Shown: positions 1 through 8,131, counted from the stretch's first letter. The stretch: 64,000 nt of DNA from Streptomyces sp. TSRI0281 (GCF_001905125.1 NZ_LWLE01000038.1:1-64000), one strand, 5' to 3'. The notes: generated from the sequence alone by a model not told the origin. Numbers and translations are program-made.

Positions 1-33
1 GCTGACTGGTACTAATAGGCCGAGGGCTTGTCC
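1..33 (+). rRNA. 23S rRNA, 3' end (partial)
   Basis: The first bases read ggtactaataggccgaggg and then a gcttgtcctc segment, the conserved 3' end of actinobacterial 23S rRNA including the 3' strand of the terminal helix. The rest lies left of the window, so the window opens inside an rRNA operon read on the + strand. The exact mature end is uncertain by a few bases. The spacer to the 5S gene (about 34-141) contains no tRNA. Confidence 0.85.
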
Positions 34-141
34 TCAGTTGCTCGCGTCCACTGTGTTGTTCCCGGGTTGCGAACAGTCGCACCGGTTGAACAGCTTCACT
101 ACTTAATTGAAAAGTGTGCTTGTTCGCTAGAACCCGATAGT

Positions 142-260
142 GTTTCGGTGGTCATTGCGTTAGGGAAACGCCCGGTTACATTCCGAACCCGGAAGCTAAG
201 CCTTTCAGCGCCGATGGTACTGCAGGGGGGACCCTGTGGGAGAGTAGGACGCCGCCGAAC
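142..260 (+). rRNA. rrf: 5S rRNA
   Basis: A 119-nt sequence with 5S features: it opens gtttcggtggtcattgcg, has the central gaacccggaagctaagcc loop, and closes with gggagagtaggacgccgccgaac. The 5' and 3' ends can pair (ttcggtgg with ccgccgaa). It follows the 23S tail by about 108 nt and is followed at once by a strong terminator, so it is the last gene of the rRNA operon. Confidence 0.95.
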
Positions 261-268
261 AATTTTTC

Positions 269-316
269 AAGGACCCTTGGTCCCAGCGTTCACGCTGGGA
301 CCAAGGGTCCTTTTTT
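269..316 (+). terminator. rRNA operon terminator
   Basis: A perfect 20-bp inverted repeat (arms 269-288 and 293-312) with a 4-nt ttca loop, followed by six T residues. It lies 8 nt after the 5S gene. This is a textbook intrinsic terminator, unusual in this genome only in having a real T tract. Confidence 0.95.
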
Positions 317-390
317 GCTTTTCTTCGAAGCGCGTCGGATCGTCGGCTGCGCGAGAATGTCTGTGGTACCCGATGACAGGAGTCACACCC

Positions 391-2784
391 ATGTCCACCA
401 ACTCTCCCGACGATCGTCCGGAGCGCGAGCCGCGTCGCCGGGACGGCGGCGACAGGGGCGGCTTCCGCGGTGGTCGTGACGACCGGTCCGGTTCCGGTGC
501 GCCTCGACGTGACAACGACCGTGGCGGTTTCCGCCGTGACGACAGCCGGCCTTCGGGCGGCGGCGGCACCGGTGGCGGCTTCCGTCGCGATGACAACCGT
601 GGCGGTGCCTCGGGCGGTGGTTTCCGTCGTGACGACAATCGCGGTGGCGGTGGCTCCGGTGGTGGTTTCCGCCGTGATGACAACCGTGGCGGTGGCTCCG
701 GTGGTGGTTTCCGCCGTGATGACAACCGTGGCGGTGGCTCCGGTGGTGGTTTCCGTCGTGACGACAACCGTGGCGGTGCGTCGGGCGGTGGTTTCCGTCG
801 TGACGACAGCCGTGGGCCGCGTCGTGATGACGACCGTGGTGGGCGTCCCAGCGGTGGGCAGCAGCGCGACGACCGTGGTGGGCGTCCCAGTGGTGGTTTT
901 GAGCGTCGTGATGATCGGCCGCGTGGGCCGCGTCGCGATGACGACCGCCCCTCCGGTGGCGGCTTCCGTCGTGACGACAGCCGGCCTTCGGGCGGCGGTG
1001 GCTCCGGTGGTGGTTTCCGTCGCGATGACAACCGTGGCGGTGCGTCGGGCGGTGGTTTCCGTCGTGACGACAGCCGTGGGCCGCGTCGCGATGACGACCG
1101 TGGTGGGCGTCCCAGCGGTGGGCAGCAGCGCGACGACCGTGGTGGGCGTCCCAGTGGTGGTTTTGAGCGTCGTGATGATCGGCCGCGTGGGCCGCGTCGC
1201 GATGACGACCGCCCCTCCGGCGGTGGCTTCCGTCGCGACGACAACCGTGGCGGTGGCTCCGGTGGTGGCTTCCGTCGCGATGACAACCGTGGCGGTGCGA
1301 CGGGCGGTGGTTTCCGTCGTGACGACAGCCGTGGGCCGCGTCGTGATGACGACCGTGGTGGGCGTCCCAGTGGTGGTTTTGAGCGTCGTGATGATCGGCC
1401 GCGTGGGCCGCGTCGCGATGACGACCGCCCCTCCGGCGGTGGCTTCCGTCGCGACGACAACCGTGGCGGTGGCTCCGGTGGTGGCTTCCGTCGTGACGAC
1501 AACCGTGGTGGCGGTGCCTCGGGCGGTGGTTTCCGTCGTGACGACAGCCGTGGGCCGCGTCGTGATGACGACCGTGGTGGGCGTCCCAGCGGTGGGCAGC
1601 AGCGCGACGACCGTGGTGGGCGTCCCAGTGGTGGTTTTGAGCGTCGTGATGATCGGCCGCGTGGGCCGCGTCGCGATGACGACCGCCCCTCCGGCGGTGG
1701 TTTCCGCCGTGACGACAACCGTGGCGGTGGCTCCGGTGGTGGCTTCCGTCGTGACGACAACCGTGGCGGTGGCTCCGGCGGTGCCTCGGGCGGCGGTTTC
1801 CGTCGTGACGACCGGGACCGTGATCGTGGGCCGCGTCGTGATGACGACCGTGGTGGGTACCGCGGTGGGCAGCAGCGCGACGACCGCGGTGGCTTCGAGC
1901 GTCGTGACGACCGGGACCGTGACCGGGATCGCGATCCGATCAAGCGGCTTCCGATTCCCGATGACGTCACCGGCGACGAGATCGACAAGGATGTGCGGCA
2001 GGAGCTGATGAGCCTGCCGAAGACCCTTGCCGAGGATGTCGCGCGCAACCTCGTCATGGTGGCCCGGCTGATCGATGAGGACCCCGAGCAGGCGTACGCG
2101 TACGCGCGTATCGCGCTGCGGCTGGCCTCGCGGGTCGCGGCTGTGCGTGAGGCGGCCGGCTTCGCGGCCTACGCGACGCAGAAGTACGCCGAGGCGCTGG
2201 CGGAGTTCCGGGCGTCGCGGCGGATGACCGGGTCCGTGGACCTGTGGCCCGTCATGGCCGACTGCGAGCGTGGACTGGGGCGGCCGGAGCGGGCCATGGC
2301 CATGGCCGGTGAGCCCGAGGTGCAGAAGCTGGACAAGGCCGGGCAGGTCGAGATGCGTCTGGTCGCGGCAGGTGCGCGCCGGGACATGGGGCAGATCGAA
2401 GCCGCCATCGTCACGCTGCAGAGCCCCGAACTCGCCTCCAGCTCCGTTCAGTCCTGGACGCCGCGTCTGCGCTATGCGTACGCGGACGCCCTGCTGGAAG
2501 CGGGTCGCGAGGACGAAGCGCGCGAGTGGTTCGCGAAGGCGCTGGAGGCCGACAAGGACGGTTCGACCGACGCGTCGGACCGGCTCGCCGCGCTCGACGG
2601 CGTGGAGTTCGTGGACGCCCTCGGAGAGGACGACGCCCCCACGGATGCGGACCGGGTCGCAAACGTCGAGGACGACGTCGAGGTTGTCGAGACCTCGGAC
2701 GATGATGACGACGACGACGACGACGATGACGATGACGACGACGATGACGATGACGACGAGGCGGACGGTCCCGCCAAGGCGTAA
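391..2784 (+). CDS. Arg/Gly/Asp-repeat protein with helical C-terminal domain and poly-Asp tail
   Basis: A 797-residue protein in three parts. Residues about 8-515 are low complexity, built from variants of GGGFRRDDNRGG, RGPRRDDDRGG and GGFERRDDRPR. Residues about 516-750 form a folded, helix-rich region that looks TPR-like (…EALAEFRASRR…, …ALLEAGREDEAREWFAKAL…). The C-terminus carries about 20 consecutive Asp. The DNA repeats at block level: gacgacagccgtgggccgcg recurs near 802, 1066, 1321 and 1540. The start at 391 follows a caggag site; an in-frame ATG at 373 is less well placed. RGG-like tracts bind RNA in other proteins; that this one does is inference. Function unknown. It lies directly after the rRNA operon and ends at a bidirectional terminator. 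Confidence 0.85.
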   Translation: MSTNSPDDRPEREPRRRDGGDRGGFRGGRDDRSGSGAPRRDNDRGGFRRDDSRPSGGGGTGGGFRRDDNRGGASGGGFRRDDNRGGGGSGGGFRRDDNRGGGSGGGFRRDDNRGGGSGGGFRRDDNRGGASGGGFRRDDSRGPRRDDDRGGRPSGGQQRDDRGGRPSGGFERRDDRPRGPRRDDDRPSGGGFRRDDSRPSGGGGSGGGFRRDDNRGGASGGGFRRDDSRGPRRDDDRGGRPSGGQQRDDRGGRPSGGFERRDDRPRGPRRDDDRPSGGGFRRDDNRGGGSGGGFRRDDNRGGATGGGFRRDDSRGPRRDDDRGGRPSGGFERRDDRPRGPRRDDDRPSGGGFRRDDNRGGGSGGGFRRDDNRGGGASGGGFRRDDSRGPRRDDDRGGRPSGGQQRDDRGGRPSGGFERRDDRPRGPRRDDDRPSGGGFRRDDNRGGGSGGGFRRDDNRGGGSGGASGGGFRRDDRDRDRGPRRDDDRGGYRGGQQRDDRGGFERRDDRDRDRDRDPIKRLPIPDDVTGDEIDKDVRQELMSLPKTLAEDVARNLVMVARLIDEDPEQAYAYARIALRLASRVAAVREAAGFAAYATQKYAEALAEFRASRRMTGSVDLWPVMADCERGLGRPERAMAMAGEPEVQKLDKAGQVEMRLVAAGARRDMGQIEAAIVTLQSPELASSSVQSWTPRLRYAYADALLEAGREDEAREWFAKALEADKDGSTDASDRLAALDGVEFVDALGEDDAPTDADRVANVEDDVEVVETSDDDDDDDDDDDDDDDDDDDDEADGPAKA

Positions 2785-2792
2785 GCAGTGAC

Positions 2793-2830
2793 GAAAAGGG
2801 CGGCACTCCTTCCGGAGTGCCGCCCTTTTC
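2793..2830. terminator. Bidirectional terminator between convergent genes
   Basis: A perfect 17-bp inverted repeat (2793-2809 and 2814-2830) with a ttcc loop. AAAA and TTTT edges make it usable from both sides. It lies 8 nt after the repeat-protein stop and 25 nt from the stop of the opposing DUF1015 gene. Confidence 0.9.
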
Positions 2831-2854
2831 CGTTTCCGGGATTTCCGGGGTTCC

Positions 2855-4132
2855 TCAGTTCACGCCGAGGCTGCGCAGAACCAGGCCCGTGGCCGGCTTG
2901 GGGCCGAAGGATGTCGATTTGCGGGGCATGGTGACGCCCTGCCTGGCCAGGTCCCGGACGACCTCCTCGCGTACCGGATACATCAGTACCGCCGTGGCGC
3001 CGAGCCGCTCGGCCTGTTCGACGGCTGCCGCGGTGTCGTGGATGTACGAGATGTGCTCGGGGGCGTCGGGGATGCGCCAGACGTGGTCCAGCAGTGTGGA
3101 GTGCAGGACCGTCGCGTCCAGGGTGCGCCAGGCCGGTGGGCGGTCCGTCGGGACCGTACGGGCGAGGAGGGCCGGGTCCGGGCGGTCGATCAGGTGGAAG
3201 CCGCCGTCGCCCGCGAGGAGGAACGCGTTGCCTTCGGCCGCCGCCCCGGCCAGGGCGTCGAGGGCGTGAGGGAGCGGCCCGTCGACCTCGCTGACGCGGA
3301 AGAGGCCGGTGAGGGCGGCGATCGCTTCGGAGACCGGGAGCCCGCGCAGCAGCCGGTGGATGGCGCGGACCTGGAGCGGGTAGCGGGCCGTGTCGACGAG
3401 GAGGACCAGGCCGAAGTCCCACGGGCCGGGCGCGGCCTGTTCCCGCTGGAGCCGGAGGTAGGTGGCCCAGCGGTGGTGGCCGTCGGCGATCAGGGCCTGC
3501 TGCCCGGAGAGGTCCACCTCGATCTCGGCCCGCTCGGCGGGGTCGGTGACGGCCCAGAGGCGATGGTTGAAGCCGTCCTCCGTCGTGGTGGCCAGCAAGG
3601 GCGGACGGTCCGTCATGCGCTCGATGACAGCGGTCGTTCCGGTCCGGGTGCCGTCGCCGCGGTAGGTGAGCAGCAGCGGTTCCAGATGGGCCTGCATCGT
3701 CCGCATCAGGTCGGCGCGGTCCTCGACGACGTGGTCCATGACGTCTTCGTGCGGGAGGACGATGCCGTCGGCCGCGGGGGAGAGTGCCAGGGCGCCGATC
3801 ACTCCGCGTTGCAGGATCTCGCTGTTGCGCTGCTCGTAGACGTAGAGCGCCGGTGCGGGGTCCGGGGCGAGTACGCCCTCGGTCAGCCAGCGGCCGAGGG
3901 TCTCGGCCGCCTGCCGGTGGCGGGCCTCGGCGGTGTCCGCCTGCGGCAGGATCAGCCGGACGATGTTGTGCGGGTCCGCGGATTCCAGGTGGTGAAGTCC
4001 GTCCGGCCTGACGACGACGTCGTACGGGGGCGAGGTCACCGCGGCGAGGCTGCCGACCTGCTCGGGGACGTAACGCAGTCCGCGGAACGGGATCAGCCGC
4101 AGCCCCTGCTCGACGGGACCTGATGTGTTCAT
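2855..4132 (-). CDS. DUF1015 family protein
   Basis: 425 residues from MNTSGPVEQG. It matches what I know of the DUF1015 family: an N-terminal LIPFRGLRYVPEQVG segment, SPPYDVV, HEDVMDHVVEDR, LIADGHHRWATYLR in the middle, and MPRKSTSFGPKP near the end. The biochemical role is not established, and the conserved His/Asp motif ADGHHR hints at metal or nucleotide chemistry. The longer open frame to 4327 is not used. There is no Shine-Dalgarno upstream of 4132, but a TACGAT -10 element (4139-4144 on the minus strand) lies 6 nt before the ATG, suggesting a leaderless start. It diverges from the HAD phosphatase gene. Confidence 0.85.
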   Translation of the reverse strand: MNTSGPVEQGLRLIPFRGLRYVPEQVGSLAAVTSPPYDVVVRPDGLHHLESADPHNIVRLILPQADTAEARHRQAAETLGRWLTEGVLAPDPAPALYVYEQRNSEILQRGVIGALALSPAADGIVLPHEDVMDHVVEDRADLMRTMQAHLEPLLLTYRGDGTRTGTTAVIERMTDRPPLLATTTEDGFNHRLWAVTDPAERAEIEVDLSGQQALIADGHHRWATYLRLQREQAAPGPWDFGLVLLVDTARYPLQVRAIHRLLRGLPVSEAIAALTGLFRVSEVDGPLPHALDALAGAAAEGNAFLLAGDGGFHLIDRPDPALLARTVPTDRPPAWRTLDATVLHSTLLDHVWRIPDAPEHISYIHDTAAAVEQAERLGATAVLMYPVREEVVRDLARQGVTMPRKSTSFGPKPATGLVLRSLGVN

Positions 4133-4204
4133 TTCTGCATCGTATGTGTGCTCCGGGGATGCGCGATGATCGGGGGAGAGGCATGGAACGAGGAGCGAGG
4201 ACAT

Positions 4205-5236
4205 ATGAGTGATCAGCAGTACGCGTCCCGGCCGCGCGGGAGCAGCACGGCGCTGAGCGAGGCGTACGACACGGCCCTGCTCGACCTGGACGGGGTGGTG
4301 TACGCGGGCGGGGTGGCGATCGTTCACGCCGTCGAGTCACTGGGCACCGCGCGGGACGGCGGTATGCATCTCGCGTACGTGACCAACAACGCGCTGCGGA
4401 CACCGGACGCCGTGGCGGAGCACCTGACCGAGCTGGGGGTTCCTGCCGAGCCCGCTGATGTGATCACCTCGGCGCAGGCGGTGGCCCGGCTGATGTCCGA
4501 TCAGTTGCCGTCCGGGGCACGGGTGTTGGTGATCGGCGGCGAAGGGCTGCGGGTCGCGTTGCGGGAACGCGGTCTGGTGCCGGTGGAGTCGGCGGACGAC
4601 GGGCCGGCGGCGGTGGCCCAGGGGTACGGCGGGCCGGACATGGCCTGGGGACGTTTCGCCGAGGCGAGCTATGCGATCGCTCGGGGGGTGCCGTGGTTCG
4701 CGTCCAATACCGATCTGACGATTCCGAGTGCCCGCGGTATCGCGCCGGGCAATGGTGCGGCGGTGGAGGTGGTTCGGATCGCCACCGGTGCCGAGCCCCA
4801 GGTCGCCGGCAAACCGTTGCCGCCGATGCACCGGGAGACGGTGCTGCGGACCGGGGCCGAGCGGCCGCTGGTGGTCGGCGACCGGTTGGACACGGACATC
4901 GAGGGGGCGTTCAACGGGGGCGTGGACTCGCTGCTGGTCCTGACCGGGGTGACCGACGCGGCGCAGCTGCTGGCCGCCGAGCCCCGGCACCGGCCGACCT
5001 ATGTGGACCGGGATCTGCGGGGGCTGCTGACCGGGCAGCCCGAGGTGACCGTGGCCGGTGACGCGTTCAGGTGCGGTGACTGGACGGCCCTCGTGCGCGG
5101 GGAGGCCCTGGTGCTGGAGGGCGACGGGGACGCACTCGACGGGCTGCGGGCTCTGTGCGGGGCCGCGTGGACACAGGCCGGAGAGGGTTCGTGCGGGCTG
5201 GATGCGGCGAAGGTGATCGCCAGGCTCGGGCTGTAG
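4205..5236 (+). CDS. HAD-superfamily IIA (NagD-like) phosphatase
   Basis: 343 residues. HAD motifs are visible: motif I LLDLDGVVY with Asp27/Asp29, motif II YVTNNA, the motif III lysine in GKPLPP, and motif IV VGDRLDTDIEGA. The cap between motifs II and III fits subclass IIA sugar- or nucleotide-phosphate phosphatases. The exact substrate cannot be read from sequence. A C-terminal extension of about 60 residues (…CGDWTALVRGEAL…) follows the catalytic domain. The start is chosen for the cgaggagcgagg site just upstream. It is divergent from DUF1015, and the gap of 72 nt probably holds both promoters. Confidence 0.9.
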   Translation: MSDQQYASRPRGSSTALSEAYDTALLDLDGVVYAGGVAIVHAVESLGTARDGGMHLAYVTNNALRTPDAVAEHLTELGVPAEPADVITSAQAVARLMSDQLPSGARVLVIGGEGLRVALRERGLVPVESADDGPAAVAQGYGGPDMAWGRFAEASYAIARGVPWFASNTDLTIPSARGIAPGNGAAVEVVRIATGAEPQVAGKPLPPMHRETVLRTGAERPLVVGDRLDTDIEGAFNGGVDSLLVLTGVTDAAQLLAAEPRHRPTYVDRDLRGLLTGQPEVTVAGDAFRCGDWTALVRGEALVLEGDGDALDGLRALCGAAWTQAGEGSCGLDAAKVIARLGL

Positions 5237-5310
5237 GGCTGTAGGGCGGCAGAAACGCTGACGCGGCCCGTGGTGGCGTGGCGGCGATGGGAGCCGAGGA
5301 CAGCGGACCT

Positions 5311-5365
5311 CGTACGGAGGTGGCCTCGTGAGGAGGGGCGGGCTTCGTACGGAGGTGGCCTCGTG
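5311..5365. repeat. 20-bp direct repeat, two perfect copies
   Basis: cgtacggaggtggcctcgtg occurs at 5311-5330 and 5346-5365, a 35-bp period, in the non-coding stretch between the HAD phosphatase and the ABC ATPase. Apart from the repeat and the iron box, I see no gene in 5237-5588. Confidence 0.8.
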
Positions 5366-5451
5366 CGGGGCGGACCCTGTAGCGGGGGCGGACCGCGTAC
5401 GGGGCCCGAGCGGCTCGGAGGACCTCCGTCACCGGACCGGCGGCTTCAGGT

Positions 5452-5470
5452 GGAGGGTAGGCTAACCTAA
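5452..5470 (+). promoter_or_regulatory. Iron box (DmdR1/IdeR-type operator)
   Basis: ggagggtaggctaacctaa matches the known Streptomyces iron-box consensus (ttaggttaggctcaccTAA) at 15 of 19 positions, with the right half intact. It lies about 120 nt upstream of a siderophore-type ABC ATPase, as expected for an iron-repressed promoter. The binding is inferred; only the motif is seen. Confidence 0.75.
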
Positions 5471-5588
5471 CTTCGCGGTGGCCGTGGTCGGTGGGCTGCG
5501 CTCTCCCGGGTTCCGGTCCGCCCCTCTGTGCGGGCTCGCGCTCGCCACGTACCGCGCAGACCCACCCATCAACTCGGGGAGCAGGACC

Positions 5589-6467
5589 ATGCAGCGCCTC
5601 ACCGCGGACTCGGTGACCCTTGGTTACGACCAGCGGATCATCACCGAGAACCTCTCGGTAGCGATTCCCGACAACTCCTTCACGGTGATCGTCGGGCCCA
5701 ACGCCTGTGGCAAGTCGACCCTGTTGCGCGCGCTCGCCCGGATGCTGAAGCCGAGAGCGGGGCAGGTGCTCCTGGACGGACAGGCCATCCACCGGATGCC
5801 CGCGAAGAAGGTCGCCAGGACGCTGGGGCTGCTTCCCCAGACGTCCATAGCCCCGGACGGCATCACCGTCGCGGACCTCGTCGCCCGTGGCCGCTACCCG
5901 CATCAGGGGCTGCTGCGGCAGTGGACGCCGGAGGACGAACGCGTCGTCGTCGAGTCGATGGCGTCGACCGGTGTGGGCGAGCTCTCCGATCGCTATGTCG
6001 ATGAATTGTCCGGTGGTCAGCGTCAGCGGGTCTGGATCGCGATGGCGCTCGCGCAGCAGACCCCGCTGCTGCTGCTCGACGAGCCGACGACGTACCTCGA
6101 CATCCAGCACCAGATCGATGTGCTCGACCTCTGTGCGGAGCTGCACGAGGACCGGGGGCGCACGCTGGTGGCCGTGCTGCACGATCTGAACCACGCCGCG
6201 CGGTACGCCACGCATCTCATCGCGATGCGGGACGGCGAGATCATCGCCGAGGGGGCGCCGTCGGACATCGTCACGGCCGAACTGGTCGAGCGGGTGTTCG
6301 GGATGCGGTGCCAGGTGATCGACGATCCGGAGACGGGCACGCCGTTGGTGGTGCCGGCCTCACGCAGGGCACGGCGCGCGGCAGCCGGAGCCGGTGCGGC
6401 AGCCGGTGCGGCCGGGGAGGGTGCCACGGCCGATACCGGTGCGAAGGCTGCGGCGGGGGCGGTCTGA
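5589..6467 (+). CDS. Ferric-siderophore ABC transporter, ATP-binding protein (FecE/FepC type)
   Basis: 292 residues. Walker A GPNACGKST, Q-loop LLPQTS, signature LSGGQRQRVWIA, Walker B LLLLDEPTTYLD and H-loop LHDLNHAARYA are all intact. The DEPTTYLDIQHQ segment and ARGRYPHQG are typical of iron-chelate importers. It would hydrolyse ATP on the cytoplasmic face of a permease. An Ala-rich C-terminal tail of about 40 residues is probably disordered. Start ATG after cggggagcagg; the open frame runs further upstream. An iron box precedes it. No permease or binding protein lies beside it, so it must pair with components encoded elsewhere. Confidence 0.92.
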   Translation: MQRLTADSVTLGYDQRIITENLSVAIPDNSFTVIVGPNACGKSTLLRALARMLKPRAGQVLLDGQAIHRMPAKKVARTLGLLPQTSIAPDGITVADLVARGRYPHQGLLRQWTPEDERVVVESMASTGVGELSDRYVDELSGGQRQRVWIAMALAQQTPLLLLDEPTTYLDIQHQIDVLDLCAELHEDRGRTLVAVLHDLNHAARYATHLIAMRDGEIIAEGAPSDIVTAELVERVFGMRCQVIDDPETGTPLVVPASRRARRAAAGAGAAAGAAGEGATADTGAKAAAGAV

Positions 6468-6567
6468 GGGACTCGGCGCAGCCGCCGCTCATGGCCCTGT
6501 GTCCGGTGTCAGACACCGTACGGGCTTGATTCCGCGGCCCCGGGCCCGTGTGCCCCGGACCGTTTCG

Positions 6568-6915
6568 TCACAGCAGTGATCTGAGCTTCAGCAGGTCGCG
6601 GAAGCCCGCTTCCAGGCGGACGCGGCCCGAGCCCCATGCCTTGGCGAAGTTCAGGTGTCCGTCCACCATCGCCACCAGGTCGTCGCCGGTCATCGCGAGC
6701 CTGATCTCGGCCTTCTCCCCGGGCGGGCCCTCGACCGTGTCGAGCACCCGGATCCGGCCATCGGCCAGCCGGCCGGTGAACGTCACGTCGAGGTCCTTGA
6801 TGTGGCAGCTCAGCGAGCGGTCCAGGGCAGCAGCGCCGCGCACGTCGCCGTCGGCTCCTGCGATGTTGTCGGAAAGTCTGTCGAGTGCGCTGCGGCACTC
6901 CGCCATGGTCGCCAT
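6568..6915 (-). CDS. SCP-2 sterol-transfer-like small protein
   Basis: 115 residues from MATMAECRSALDRL. The pattern of IKDLDVTFTGRLADGRI, …AEIRLAMTGDDLVAMVDGHLNFAKAWGSGRVRLEAGFRDLLKLRSLL resembles the SCP2 lipid-binding fold, especially the MTGDDLxAMVDGxLNFxxAWxSGRVR stretch seen in many actinobacterial proteins. The ligand is unknown. The much longer frame reaching 7623 is antisense to the next two genes and is not used. It diverges from the small protein at 6958 across 42 nt. Confidence 0.75.
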   Translation of the reverse strand: MATMAECRSALDRLSDNIAGADGDVRGAAALDRSLSCHIKDLDVTFTGRLADGRIRVLDTVEGPPGEKAEIRLAMTGDDLVAMVDGHLNFAKAWGSGRVRLEAGFRDLLKLRSLL

Positions 6916-6920
6916 CGCGA

Positions 6921-6951
6921 TCGACGGTACACCGGCCCGTCGCGGTAGCGT
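6921..6951 (+). promoter_or_regulatory. Candidate promoter for leaderless transcript
   Basis: TAGCGT at 6946-6951 fits the TANNNT -10 pattern and ends 6 nt before the ATG at 6958. TCGACG at 6921-6926 may serve as a -35 element (19-nt spacer). There is no Shine-Dalgarno for the following gene, which supports a leaderless message. Confidence 0.4.
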
Positions 6952-6957
6952 TTCGGC

Positions 6958-7308
6958 ATGAGCGACTGGATGCCGGGGCCGGAGACGGCGCCCGCGAGTA
7001 CGCCCGGGGAAACGGCCCAGGCGAGTATGCCCGGGGAAACGGCCCAGGCCGACGTGGCCGCCGCCGCGCCCTCCTTCGAGCCCGCGGATCCCGCGCCCCT
7101 CGGCGTCGGACGCACCCCTACCGGGAGCGCCGATATCGATGCCCAGCTGGAGCGTCTGGCCGACGCGGACCACCTCCCGGCGGACGGACACACCGACGTG
7201 TACGAGGATGTACACCGTGGGCTGCGTGATGCGCTGACCTCGCTGGACACCCGTCCGGCACCCGCACCCGGGCCCGCGCCCATGCCCTCGTACAACAACA
7301 GGAGCTGA
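6958..7308 (+). CDS. Small conserved hypothetical protein upstream of tlyA
   Basis: 116 residues, Ala/Pro/Gly-rich at both ends. A more ordered centre reads PTGSADIDAQLERLADADHLP…HTDVYEDVHRGLRDALTSLD, predicted helical. Its first part holds a duplicated ETAQAxMPGETAQA unit. I recognise no domain. Its stop TGA lies 7 nt before the tlyA GTG and overlaps the tlyA ribosome-binding site, so the two are likely translated in turn from one mRNA. Confidence 0.7.
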   Translation: MSDWMPGPETAPASTPGETAQASMPGETAQADVAAAAPSFEPADPAPLGVGRTPTGSADIDAQLERLADADHLPADGHTDVYEDVHRGLRDALTSLDTRPAPAPGPAPMPSYNNRS

Positions 7309-7315
7309 ACCGAAC

Positions 7316-8131
7316 GTGGCAGGAGTGGCACGTCGCCGCCTCGACGCCGAGCTGGTACGCCGCAAGCTCGCCCGCTCTCGTGAGCACGCGAGCCAGCTGA
7401 TCGCCGCGGGGCGGGTGACCGTCGGCGGGAACACCGCGACCAAACCCGCCACCCAGGTCGAGACCAGTGCCGCGGTCGTCGTCACCAAGGACGACAGCGA
7501 CCCCGAGTACGTCTCGCGCGGCGGGCACAAGCTCGCTGGCGCCCTCGCCGCCTTCGTCCCCCTCGGGCTGAGCGTCGAGGGGCGGCGGGCGCTGGACGCC
7601 GGGGCGTCGACCGGCGGCTTCACCGACGTACTGCTGCGGGCCGGTGCCGCCCATGTCGTCGCCGTCGACGTCGGCTACGGGCAGTTGGCCTGGTCGCTCC
7701 AGTCCGATGAACGCGTCATCGTCAAGGACCGCACCAACGTACGGGAGTTGACGCTGGAGGCGATCGACGGACAGGCGGTGGACCTGGTGGTCGGCGACCT
7801 GTCGTTCATCCCGCTGGGGCTCGTGCTGCCCGCCCTCGCGTGCTGCGCGGCGCCCGACGCGGACCTGGTCCTCATGGTCAAGCCGCAGTTCGAGGTGGGC
7901 AAGGAGCGGCTCGGCAGCGGCGGGGTGGTGCGCAGCCCGGAGCTGAGGGCCGAAGCGGTACGGGAAGTCGCGCGCCGGGCCTGGGGGCTGGGCCTGGGAG
8001 TCCGGGGCGTGACGGCCAGCCCCTTGCCCGGACCGTCGGGGAATGTCGAGTACTTTCTGTGGCTGCGGGCCGGTGCACCTGAGCTGGATCCCGCGGATGT
8101 CGACCGTGCAGTGGCGGAGGGGCCTCGTTGA
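7316..8131 (+). CDS. tlyA: TlyA family 16S/23S rRNA 2'-O-methyltransferase (hemolysin-like)
   Basis: 271 residues. An N-terminal S4 RNA-binding domain (RRRLDAELVRRKLARSREHA…AAGRVTVGG, residues about 6-45) is followed by YVSRGGHKL and a Rossmann methyltransferase fold with SAM motif LDAGASTGGFTD, then KDRTNVR, GDLSFI and MVKPQFE. TlyA in mycobacteria 2'-O-methylates 16S C1409 and 23S C1920; that role is carried over by family. GTG start with an AGGAG site at 7300-7304. It overlaps the NAD kinase start by 4 nt, so it belongs to one operon with it. Confidence 0.93.
   Translation: MAGVARRRLDAELVRRKLARSREHASQLIAAGRVTVGGNTATKPATQVETSAAVVVTKDDSDPEYVSRGGHKLAGALAAFVPLGLSVEGRRALDAGASTGGFTDVLLRAGAAHVVAVDVGYGQLAWSLQSDERVIVKDRTNVRELTLEAIDGQAVDLVVGDLSFIPLGLVLPALACCAAPDADLVLMVKPQFEVGKERLGSGGVVRSPELRAEAVREVARRAWGLGLGVRGVTASPLPGPSGNVEYFLWLRAGAPELDPADVDRAVAEGPR

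Noticed and set aside
34..141. Possible tRNA in the rRNA spacer
   Set aside because: No TΨC-like ggttcgaatcc segment or cloverleaf can be formed between the 23S and 5S genes.
267..2057. 596-codon minus-strand ORF and a 512-codon + ORF in another frame over the repeat gene
   Set aside because: Both arise from the period-three repeat structure of the real gene: their products are pure Arg/Pro/Ser or Val/Ala/Thr repeats and have no plausible start or fold.
6568..7623. Long minus-strand frame extending the SCP2-like gene
   Set aside because: The part beyond 6915 is antisense to the small gene and tlyA and has no coding character; the SCP2 domain begins at 6915.
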